Made by a program: the position numbers and the translations under genes
The notes under the pieces: generated by a model
What the model saw: the letters and a program-made list of their open reading frames with translations, nothing else
Told to the model about the DNA's origin: nothing
The model's database searches: none
In this document: piece after piece, positions 1 through 6,112 of the stretch
How the letters are laid out: each line of letters starts with the position of its first letter
Numbering within the stretch: the stretch's first letter is position 1
Assembly: GCA_964637465.1 (NCBI GenBank)
Contig: CAZWTE010000003.1
Coordinates: 1 to 30,313 of the forward strand
DNA: 30,313 nt
Direction: 5' to 3'
Source: UBA10151 sp964637465
GTDB lineage: Bacteria; Patescibacteriota; Microgenomatia; Daviesbacterales; UBA10151

Positions 1-520
1 TATTGGGGACATTGGGCAGGTAATAATAAGTCCCCAGATCCTTTGAACCGCCGGACATGGTTTGACTGCGGGTTTTATGCCAGATATTAAAAGTCCCTTT
101 GGGAGTCGGGGCCCACAGGCCGGAAGAGATGGGAAACTCCATAAATAATTTATTTCCTTCCCAGGCCCGAAGTTTTTGTTCATCCAAAGATACTTCAATC
201 CATTTTTCCTCACCGGCCTCATTGGTAGTCCCCAGAACTGCTTTGTCATTGTTTTGTGATTGTGCCAAAGATTGGGAATATGCGTAAGCCAGCGATGTTT
301 TAGGATAATCAATAACCTGGCTGTTGAAAATAGCAGTGGTTGTTTCTTCGTCAAACTTGCCGTCCGCTTTTAAGATTTGGTCAACCTCACAACATGAATG
401 GGTGGTATCGCCTGAGATGCCAAGCTTGTAAACAATATCCCGTCTTAATGACCGGAAGTTAAAAGCAATGTAGGTTAGGATAGCTATGATTAGCAGAAGT
501 GGTACCAGACGGTGCAGCAT
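1..520 (-). CDS. L,D-transpeptidase (YkuD family), N-terminal part; 3' end outside window
   Basis: Reading the minus strand from ATG at 520 gives an open frame to the window edge (about 173 residues, no stop). It begins MLHRLVPLLLIIAILTYIAF, a single membrane anchor or signal. Later it reads EEKWIEVSLDEQKLRAWEG, then PISSGLWAPTPKGTFNIW and YYYLPNVPN, which is the typical start of a YkuD catalytic domain. The catalytic His and SHGC-type Cys motifs would lie beyond base 1, so activity cannot be confirmed. Known role of the family: making 3-3 peptidoglycan cross-links, or attaching ligands, outside the membrane from tetrapeptide donors. The neighbour across a 94-bp divergent gap is a D,D-carboxypeptidase, which produces exactly those tetrapeptides. 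The frame has no annotated ORF because it is cut by the edge; protein similarity makes it much more convincing than the overlapping plus-strand ORF at 99-287. Confidence 0.88.
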   Translation of the reverse strand, partial: MLHRLVPLLLIIAILTYIAFNFRSLRRDIVYKLGISGDTTHSCCEVDQILKADGKFDEETTTAIFNSQVIDYPKTSLAYAYSQSLAQSQNNDKAVLGTTNEAGEEKWIEVSLDEQKLRAWEGNKLFMEFPISSGLWAPTPKGTFNIWHKTRSQTMSGGSKDLGTYYYLPNVPN

Positions 521-576
521 GTTAATGTAAGCGCGCCCGTCTGTCGCACTGGTTACATTGTCGATTATATTCAATA

Positions 577-605
577 TAGACGTCAATAGGGAGTTTGGGT
601 AAGAT
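577..605 (+). promoter_or_regulatory. Candidate dacA promoter (-35 TAGACG, 17 bp, -10 TAAGAT)
   Basis: TAGACG (577-582) and TAAGAT (600-605) are each 4/6 matches to sigma-70 boxes with 17-bp spacing. The -10 ends 9 nt before the ATG at 615, which fits a leaderless or nearly leaderless mRNA. An alternative is TTACAT (553-558) with TATAGA (575-580). Confidence 0.45.
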
Positions 606-614
606 ATTAATTTC

Positions 615-1529
615 ATGAAAAAAATGACTGTTTCGGCCACGGTTTTGATAATCCTCCTGATGTTGGTAATCATCAATATTAATTCAAACAAAAAACCTTT
701 TCAGTTAGTTTCCCCACTATTAAAGCAGGAAAATGTTCTGGGGGTTAACCAGTGTTTGCCGGAAATTGCGGGTGGCCAGTTAAACGACGCTCCGGAAGTC
801 AGCGCTGAAGCAGCTCTTTTTGTAGATACAAAGAGCGGAAAAGCGCTTTATGCAAAAAACGTTCATGAAAAATTACCTGTTGCTTCTTTAGTTAAAGTAA
901 TGACAGCGCTGATTGCTTTGGAGCGCAAGAATATGGATGATGAGTATTTAGTCAGCCAAAGGGCGGCTGGTATGGAACCGGATAAAATGCTTCTTGTTGC
1001 CGGGGAGAAACTGACTTTAAGGGAACTTTTGGACGGGATATTTTTAATTTCAGCCAATGATGCGGCAGAGGTTTTGGCAGAGGGGACAACAGGGGACAGG
1101 GATGAATTCTTAAAGCTGATGAATGATAAAGCTAAACAATTAGGGATGAAGAATACTCATTTTACCAATCCCACCGGCTTGGATGAGGATAGTAATAATT
1201 CATATTCAACGGTTTATGATTTGGCAATATTAACCAGGTTTTTAATCAGGCGCTTCCCGGAGGTAGTGGATATTTCCAAAACCGGGCATATTTATTTACC
1301 CATTACGGAAAATCATCAGGATTATGATATGTATTCGGGGATAAATTTGTTAACCACCTATCCCGGGGTAGTGGGGTTTAAAACCGGTTATACTCCGGAA
1401 GCAGGACTCACTCTGATAACTTTAGCCAGAAAAGAGGGGCATGAGGTAGTGGGAGTGTTGCTTGGCTCGCAAAGCCGGCGGGATGAAGCCAGGGAGCTTT
1501 TGGATTATTCATTCAATAAGCTAAAGTAG
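615..1529 (+). CDS. dacA: D-alanyl-D-alanine carboxypeptidase (peptidase S11, PBP5/DacA type)
   Basis: 304 residues. All three penicilloyl-serine transferase motifs are present: SLVK at 91-94 (nucleophile Ser91, Lys94), SAN at 146-148, and KTG at 256-258 in GFKTGYTPEAG. Residues 7-22 form one hydrophobic anchor (VSATVLIILLMLVIIN), placing the enzyme outside the membrane. It removes the terminal D-Ala from peptidoglycan pentapeptides. The protein ends soon after the catalytic domain and lacks the full PBP5 C-terminal domain with amphipathic anchor, so the N-terminal segment probably does the anchoring. It is divergent from the L,D-transpeptidase at 1-520, whose donor substrate it would produce. 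No ribosome binding site is visible. Confidence 0.95.
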   Translation: MKKMTVSATVLIILLMLVIININSNKKPFQLVSPLLKQENVLGVNQCLPEIAGGQLNDAPEVSAEAALFVDTKSGKALYAKNVHEKLPVASLVKVMTALIALERKNMDDEYLVSQRAAGMEPDKMLLVAGEKLTLRELLDGIFLISANDAAEVLAEGTTGDRDEFLKLMNDKAKQLGMKNTHFTNPTGLDEDSNNSYSTVYDLAILTRFLIRRFPEVVDISKTGHIYLPITENHQDYDMYSGINLLTTYPGVVGFKTGYTPEAGLTLITLARKEGHEVVGVLLGSQSRRDEARELLDYSFNKLK

Positions 1530-1535
1530 TATACT
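1530..1535 (+). promoter_or_regulatory. -10 element TATACT of a leaderless promoter
   Basis: TATACT ends 6 nt before the ATG at 1542, so the predicted transcription start is the A of the start codon. No good -35 is visible. It overlaps the end of dacA. Confidence 0.5.
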
Positions 1536-1541
1536 GGGAAC

Positions 1542-1820
1542 ATGTGGGGATTTAGCAAAAAAAGATTTTTAATAACTTTGGGGATAAGTGTGGGGTTGTG
1601 GATAATTAGTGTAATAGTTCAATTTTTATTTAAGAGTGATAATGTGCAGTATGGATTCTTTATTTTTGCCAAATCTTGTGAAGTAACTGGATATCCAATT
1701 GCAAGATGTATACCATACTATGATAAAGGACAGATTTATTTTACCTACGTTATAAACATTTTATCATGGTTTTTTGTGATCCATTTATTTTGGAATTGGT
1801 TTGATAAACGTAGCAAGTAA
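1542..1820 (+). CDS. Small two-pass membrane protein of unknown function
   Basis: 92 residues with two hydrophobic stretches (about 9-29 and 67-84) flanking a polar loop that holds Cys46 and Cys56 (CEVTGYPIARC), possibly a disulfide outside the cell. Both ends are rich in Lys/Arg (FSKKRF, WFDKRSK), which suggests that both termini are cytoplasmic. It starts 12 nt after the dacA stop but has its own -10. Its last 36 bp overlap tail-to-tail with the lipase gene on the other strand. I do not recognise a family. The organised topology, the two cysteines and the promoter argue that it is real. Confidence 0.7.
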   Translation: MWGFSKKRFLITLGISVGLWIISVIVQFLFKSDNVQYGFFIFAKSCEVTGYPIARCIPYYDKGQIYFTYVINILSWFFVIHLFWNWFDKRSK

Positions 1821-4793
1821 GCCAAAAGAGGCTAAAGTTACTATTCCTCCGGAAATCACTAATAACCCTCCCAGGATTTCTTTGGCAGAATAGCCGGAAT
1901 TTTTGCCAGTGACCAACTTTTGTTGTTGATCTAATAAGCCGCCCACATTAATTTGGTCGGAGATATGGCCGGGGTTTTCAAAAGTAATTCCTAAGACATC
2001 AGGGGAAGATGATGTAGGAACGGAAGCGGACTGGGTATTGAGGGTGGTAAGGGAAGTGGGGGAGGTTTGAGAGGAGGTATTGGCTGTTACGTTCACACCG
2101 GGAGTGGACAAAGTTACAGCAGAGCTCACTCCCGGTGTGTTTGCATTGAGCGCAGTCGAAGTGTTGCTATCTGAGGTGGTATTGCCTGAACTAGCAGTAG
2201 GCGATGGTGTAGGAGTAGGTGAGGCAGCGATCTGGATGGTAATAGTTTGGGGGATTTCCTGGTTGCCGGTATTATCAGTGGAAGTAAATTGGATGGTAGT
2301 CTCACCTGGGGAAGAAACAATGATCGGGTCAGCGTAAGTTTGGACTGTTTGGCCGTTATCCAAACTGTATCGGGTGTTTAATATTCCCGAGCCGGTATCA
2401 TTGCCGGTTAAAGTGACAGTGACAGTATCGGTATAAACCCCGCCGGAATTTTGAGCGCCGGAAATTTGGGTGGAAGTAACGGGCGGAGTTTGGTCAGTAG
2501 CCGAAGAACCGGAGACTTCACTGGTAGGGTTGATGGTAGTGGTATTGTTTGAATTTGATGAGTCTGGATAAAGAGTCAAGTAAGGGGAAGTATCAACAGC
2601 TGGATCAAGGTCAAACTCCACCTTACCAATTTGAGGGATATTAATATCTTTATAAACTGCGGTTTTAGAGATCTTATCTTCCCTGTAAGTTCGTTTTTTA
2701 ATATTAGTGGTTTTGGAACTATTAGGGTTTTTGCGGGTAGTTTTGACTTTGATTTTGGCAGCCTTCTTTTTGACAAAAGCATGTTTGGTATTGCCGGAAG
2801 TGGTGCAAAAAACTTCCGGAATATTTTCTTCCATTTCCCCGTTATTATTTAAACCGCAATGGCGGTTTTTTTCATCATATAAATCTAACTCGCCGTCATC
2901 CAAAGAAATTTGCTCCCCTTCCAAAACAATTTTTTCATCTTTAACTTCAACGGGCAAGGAATTGTCGTCATTTAAAATAGCTTTAACCGTTTGCATGGCT
3001 GTGCCATCAGGTTTTACTAATTCTCCATGATTTTGATCTACATAATAAATATCTGTTGCACCGGATATATTCAGAGTTTCGTTTATTAAAGCAGCACTGT
3101 AGAGAGGAACAGTATTATCCCCATTAATGAAAATTTCATCTTTTCTTGCGAAGAGATTAACTGGCCAAGTGATCCACCAACTTTCACGAATTTGACCTAA
3201 CGTCGGTTGTGCAACGCCGACTATTTCATAAATTTTTACAGAATTTGTTTGGTCAAGGATCGAATCTATTAGCATATGATAAGCCTCGCCGAAACTAAAA
3301 GCTGTCATATTGTGGCCTAAATTAGATAAAAGTGTTTTAGTTTGGTTAAAATTAAGAGGACCTGTAAGTTGGTTATTATCAATATCTCGATCATCATAAA
3401 ACGGAAAAGGTAATCCTTCCTCTGAATTGTTATAGAAACTGAAATATTGACTTGATGGTAACATTTGAAAAATACTTGCCATATTTTGTGAAACATCTTT
3501 TACTTCTGAAGCAGGGATACCAAGAGGTAAAATACCAAAGACTTTACTTTTCATATCAACTCCATAGATTAATGATTTAACAGTGTCTACAGATCCTAAA
3601 TGGGGGACGCCGAGTTCTATCAGTTTATTAACTTTAGTTGCTTTCCCGGAATCTGAAATATAATACCGGGCCACTAAGCCGCCCATGGAATGGACTACTA
3701 AATTAACCTTGGATTGGCCGGAGGCAGTTTTGGCAGTTTCAATCAGAGAGTCTAGACTATCCTTGGTACTCCTGATATCCTTTCTCCAGTCATAAGGAAA
3801 CACAAAATAATTTGTCCCTTTGCTATATCCCATATCTTCAAAAAATGAATCAATATCAGGATAACCAAAAGAAGTTAAATTTCCTGTTAAGGATAAATCA
3901 GCTTCCGGGGTTACTCCATCAGTTTTTAATCTTAAAACATCAAAATAATCGTCATTGCCTAAACTGGCAGCTTCATCCTGATTTACCCAAATTTTTTCAT
4001 TGGAGGAATAAGCATGAGAATAAGTCCCACCGTGGCCATCAGCAGCAGACCATACAATATCTTGTGTTGCTTTAAATTCAGATCCCCCAATCCCGGGAAT
4101 AAAAATGACCGGCAATCTTGGCGGCGGAGCCGTATTGCTCAAAACAAAATATAAATCATCTTTGGCGCCGGTAAAAACATTACAGCCATAATTGGCAGTT
4201 GAAGAATTCCAAACATAAGAAGCAGCATTACAAGAACCATTATCAAAAGCATACCGCAATCCTCCGCCGGTAAAATAATCATTTGAAGTATTGCTGTAGG
4301 CGGCTGCTGCTAACCTCATCCTGGCTCCGCCCCAGGCAGCCGCATTGGCATTGGTGATGTGTATTAGATAACGGTGCCCCGGGACAAAATTATAGTTACG
4401 GCAGGAAAAATCAATAGTGACATCTTGAAACCCGGCAGGAACACCGCTGGTTGTAAAGGTTAAACCTTCTAAGCGGTCTGCCGGATTAGAGCCGGGCGGA
4501 ATACAGCCATAGATATAGGAATTGTTATTATTCTTATCGAAGATGCGGGTATTTAGCGCCGTATAATCAAATTGGTTGATATTGGAAGCAGCAGTAGAGG
4601 CTCTAAAGGTGAAACTTTGGACTGTGCCGGAAAGACTGGTTCCCAGTTCTTGAATTACTTGCCAGACATTCAACGGGTCATGCCAGGCTTGAGTTTGTCC
4701 GGCGACTGAAACAGCCCGGGCTGAGGGCGAAAAAACCACAAAAAATCCTGCCAAAATAGTTAACCCAAAAAAACGGGCCCTTGGCATGTTCAT
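1785..4793 (-). CDS. Surface-anchored LCAT-like lipase/acyltransferase with Ig-like domain and C-terminal membrane anchor
   Basis: 1002 residues, in this order. Signal peptide 1-27 (cleavage near SARA). A beta-rich N-terminal region 30-220 with Cys96, Cys131, Cys189 and Cys204. An alpha/beta hydrolase about 226-610: oxyanion-type FIPGIGGSEF at 231-240, nucleophile elbow HSMGG with Ser369, GDNTVPL with probable catalytic Asp559, and QNHGEL with probable His589. A basic stretch follows at 674-715. An Ig-like module of the kind that follows secreted enzymes comes next (about 785-855; LDNGQ, FTSTDNTGN). Then a Ser/Thr/Pro linker 856-960 and a membrane helix about 973-995 ending in KPIPK. The spacing of the triad resembles the lecithin:cholesterol acyltransferase family, which cleaves ester bonds of phospholipids. 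The layout implies display on the outside of the cell. Substrate is unknown; host or neighbour membrane lipid is only a guess. The start could also be Met3 (4787). Confidence 0.85.
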   Translation of the reverse strand: MNMPRARFFGLTILAGFFVVFSPSARAVSVAGQTQAWHDPLNVWQVIQELGTSLSGTVQSFTFRASTAASNINQFDYTALNTRIFDKNNNNSYIYGCIPPGSNPADRLEGLTFTTSGVPAGFQDVTIDFSCRNYNFVPGHRYLIHITNANAAAWGGARMRLAAAAYSNTSNDYFTGGGLRYAFDNGSCNAASYVWNSSTANYGCNVFTGAKDDLYFVLSNTAPPPRLPVIFIPGIGGSEFKATQDIVWSAADGHGGTYSHAYSSNEKIWVNQDEAASLGNDDYFDVLRLKTDGVTPEADLSLTGNLTSFGYPDIDSFFEDMGYSKGTNYFVFPYDWRKDIRSTKDSLDSLIETAKTASGQSKVNLVVHSMGGLVARYYISDSGKATKVNKLIELGVPHLGSVDTVKSLIYGVDMKSKVFGILPLGIPASEVKDVSQNMASIFQMLPSSQYFSFYNNSEEGLPFPFYDDRDIDNNQLTGPLNFNQTKTLLSNLGHNMTAFSFGEAYHMLIDSILDQTNSVKIYEIVGVAQPTLGQIRESWWITWPVNLFARKDEIFINGDNTVPLYSAALINETLNISGATDIYYVDQNHGELVKPDGTAMQTVKAILNDDNSLPVEVKDEKIVLEGEQISLDDGELDLYDEKNRHCGLNNNGEMEENIPEVFCTTSGNTKHAFVKKKAAKIKVKTTRKNPNSSKTTNIKKRTYREDKISKTAVYKDINIPQIGKVEFDLDPAVDTSPYLTLYPDSSNSNNTTTINPTSEVSGSSATDQTPPVTSTQISGAQNSGGVYTDTVTVTLTGNDTGSGILNTRYSLDNGQTVQTYADPIIVSSPGETTIQFTSTDNTGNQEIPQTITIQIAASPTPTPSPTASSGNTTSDSNTSTALNANTPGVSSAVTLSTPGVNVTANTSSQTSPTSLTTLNTQSASVPTSSSPDVLGITFENPGHISDQINVGGLLDQQQKLVTGKNSGYSAKEILGGLLVISGGIVTLASFGLLATFIKPIPK

Positions 4794-4860
4794 ATTGTTG
4801 ATCGTGAAAAGGTTAGTTGCAAGATAGCTTTAAGGTGACTTAAGATAACAAAGTAGCTCC

Positions 4861-4889
4861 TTGCCAGAATTTTTCTTTGGTGATATAAA
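4861..4889 (+). promoter_or_regulatory. Promoter of the cyclophilin gene (TTGCCA, 17 bp, TGaTATAAA)
   Basis: TTGCCA (4861-4866), a 17-bp spacer, then an extended -10 TGATATAAA with the hexamer at 4884-4889. The -10 ends 8 nt before the ATG at 4898, so the transcript should be leaderless. This is among the best promoters in the window. Confidence 0.7.
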
Positions 4890-4897
4890 ATTGGCAG

Positions 4898-5587
4898 ATG
4901 TTTACTAATCAAAAAGTGTTGGGGGTGATTTTAATAGTTTTTATTACGTGTACAATGGCTTATTTTGCTGTTTCAAAATTTAAACAAGATATCAGCAACA
5001 TTTCGGTAAATTCTTCTCCGTCCCCATCACCTTCCGGTTTAGATTTTCTTTTTAATAAGACTCCTGTGCCGGTAAACGGACAGCAATCTCAGGCCCCGGA
5101 GTTGCCGTTGGCCAAAAATAAAAGGCTGGCTCAATTCCCGGGTCTGTTAAAGCCGGAGGTGTTACAAAATAAAAAGGCTCTTATACAAACCAATAAAGGC
5201 ATAATCCAGCTGCAAATTTATCCTGAAGCCACTATGGCAGCTTCCAATTTTATCCTGCTGGCGGCCAATGGTTTTTATGACGGGTTAACTTTTCATAGAG
5301 TTGAAGATTGGGTAGTCCAAGGCGGCGATCCGGAAGGGTCCGGCCGGGGAGGGCCGGGGTATCAATTTCCTGATGAACCGGTAAACCGGCCTTACGTGAA
5401 GGGAATCGTGGCTATGGCTAATTCCGGGCCAAATACCAACGGCAGCCAATTTTTTATTTTGAAGAAAAATACACCTTTGCCTCCCAGCTATACAATTTTC
5501 GGGCAAATAATTTCCGGCCAGGAAACGGTGGATAAAATGATTGCGGGAGACATCATGCAAAAGGTAGTAATCCAAAATCTACAATAG
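4898..5587 (+). CDS. Peptidyl-prolyl cis-trans isomerase, cyclophilin type, membrane-anchored
   Basis: 229 residues. Residues 7-25 are a signal anchor (VLGVILIVFITCTMAYFAV), followed by a Ser/Pro-rich linker 39-75 and a cyclophilin domain about 93-228. Diagnostic residues are FHR at 132-134 (catalytic Arg134), QGGDP at 141-145, and NGSQFFI at 181-187. It isomerises X-Pro bonds in proteins and, given the anchor, acts on exported proteins outside the membrane. It is short compared with eukaryotic cyclophilins, as is common for minimal bacterial forms. It is divergent from the lipase gene (104 bp apart), which encodes a large Pro-rich exported protein; that pairing is suggestive only. Confidence 0.95.
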   Translation: MFTNQKVLGVILIVFITCTMAYFAVSKFKQDISNISVNSSPSPSPSGLDFLFNKTPVPVNGQQSQAPELPLAKNKRLAQFPGLLKPEVLQNKKALIQTNKGIIQLQIYPEATMAASNFILLAANGFYDGLTFHRVEDWVVQGGDPEGSGRGGPGYQFPDEPVNRPYVKGIVAMANSGPNTNGSQFFILKKNTPLPPSYTIFGQIISGQETVDKMIAGDIMQKVVIQNLQ

Positions 5588-5611
5588 CCTTCAGCGGGAA
5601 GACTGACTACT

Positions 5612-5658
5612 ATACCACATCTTGTGTATTGACACTCGAAGATATCAACATGTTATGC
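5612..5658. promoter_or_regulatory. Candidate tandem NrdR-box operator of nrdR-nrdJ
   Basis: Compared by eye with the published 16-bp NrdR box (acaCwAtATaTwGtgt), 5612-5627 (ATACCACATCTTGTGT) matches 12/16. A second, weaker site at 5643-5658 matches 9/16 and contains the perfect palindrome AACATGTT (5647-5654). The two centres are 31 bp apart, the spacing expected of paired NrdR boxes. The pair spans a TTGACA (5629-5634) and a TATGCT (5654-5659), so binding would block transcription. Confidence 0.5.
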
Positions 5659-5664
5659 TACAAT
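5654..5664 (+). promoter_or_regulatory. nrdR -10 region (TATGCT / extended TGcTACAAT)
   Basis: TACAAT (5659-5664) is preceded by TGC, giving an extended -10, and ends 7 nt before GTG 5672. An overlapping alternative is TATGCT (5654-5659), 19 bp after TTGACA (5629-5634). The first fits a leaderless mRNA starting at GTG. Confidence 0.45.
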
Positions 5665-5671
5665 GGTTGTT

Positions 5672-6112
5672 GTGAAATGCCCATTTTGCCGGAGCCATTT
5701 AAGCAAAGTTTTGGATAAGAGGTCTGTTGACAGCCGCGGAGAAATCCGGAGGCGCCGTGAGTGTTTAAAATGCGCTAAACGCTTTACCACCTATGAGGTT
5801 TTGGCGGAAATTGAGGTTTTGGTGATTAAAAAGGACGGGAAAAAAGAGCCATATGCCCGCGGGAAGTTAGAGGCGGGGTTGATTAAGGCTCTGGAGAAAA
5901 GACCAGGTATTGACAGGGTTGGAAATATCCTTGATAGAATAGAGAGCCGGATTCGGGGGAAGCATTTCCAGGAGGTATCTTCTCAGGTTTTAGGAAAATG
6001 GGTTATGTCAGAACTAAAAAAGTTAGATGGAGTTGCCTATTTGCGGTTTGCCAGTGTGTATAAGACTTTTTCTGACCCAAAAGATTTTAAGAAAGTAATA
6101 GAAACACTATGA
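5672..6112 (+). CDS. nrdR: Transcriptional repressor NrdR
   Basis: 146 residues from GTG 5672. An ATG at 5663 would add three residues (MVV), but the GTG start gives the family's canonical MKCPFC and places the zinc cysteines at 3, 6, 31 and 34 as in E. coli NrdR. An ATP-cone follows (about 47-137; VIKKDGKKEPYARGKLEAGLIKA). NrdR senses ATP/dATP through the cone and represses ribonucleotide reductase genes by binding NrdR boxes. The stop overlaps the start of nrdJ (ATGA, 4 bp), so the two are co-transcribed and probably translationally coupled. Candidate NrdR boxes lie just upstream, suggesting autoregulation of the operon. Confidence 0.95.
   Translation: MKCPFCRSHLSKVLDKRSVDSRGEIRRRRECLKCAKRFTTYEVLAEIEVLVIKKDGKKEPYARGKLEAGLIKALEKRPGIDRVGNILDRIESRIRGKHFQEVSSQVLGKWVMSELKKLDGVAYLRFASVYKTFSDPKDFKKVIETL

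Noticed and set aside
99..287. Plus-strand 62-residue ORF
   Set aside because: It overlaps a minus-strand frame that clearly encodes a YkuD L,D-transpeptidase; the plus-strand peptide is Ser-rich shadow sequence.
564..569. TATAAT on the minus strand as the L,D-transpeptidase promoter
   Set aside because: The TTGACG nearby is only 11 bp away and the start codon is about 40 bp downstream; cannot be supported as a promoter.
2080..3030. Several plus-strand ORFs (2080-2337, 2631-2852, 2707-3030) and 3812-4075
   Set aside because: All lie antisense to the large lipase gene and mirror its low-complexity regions; none has a recognisable domain or promoter.
5660..5675. A third NrdR-box-like site (about 10/16)
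   Set aside because: Its centre is 48 bp from the best box, not an integral number of helical turns, and it overlaps the start codon.
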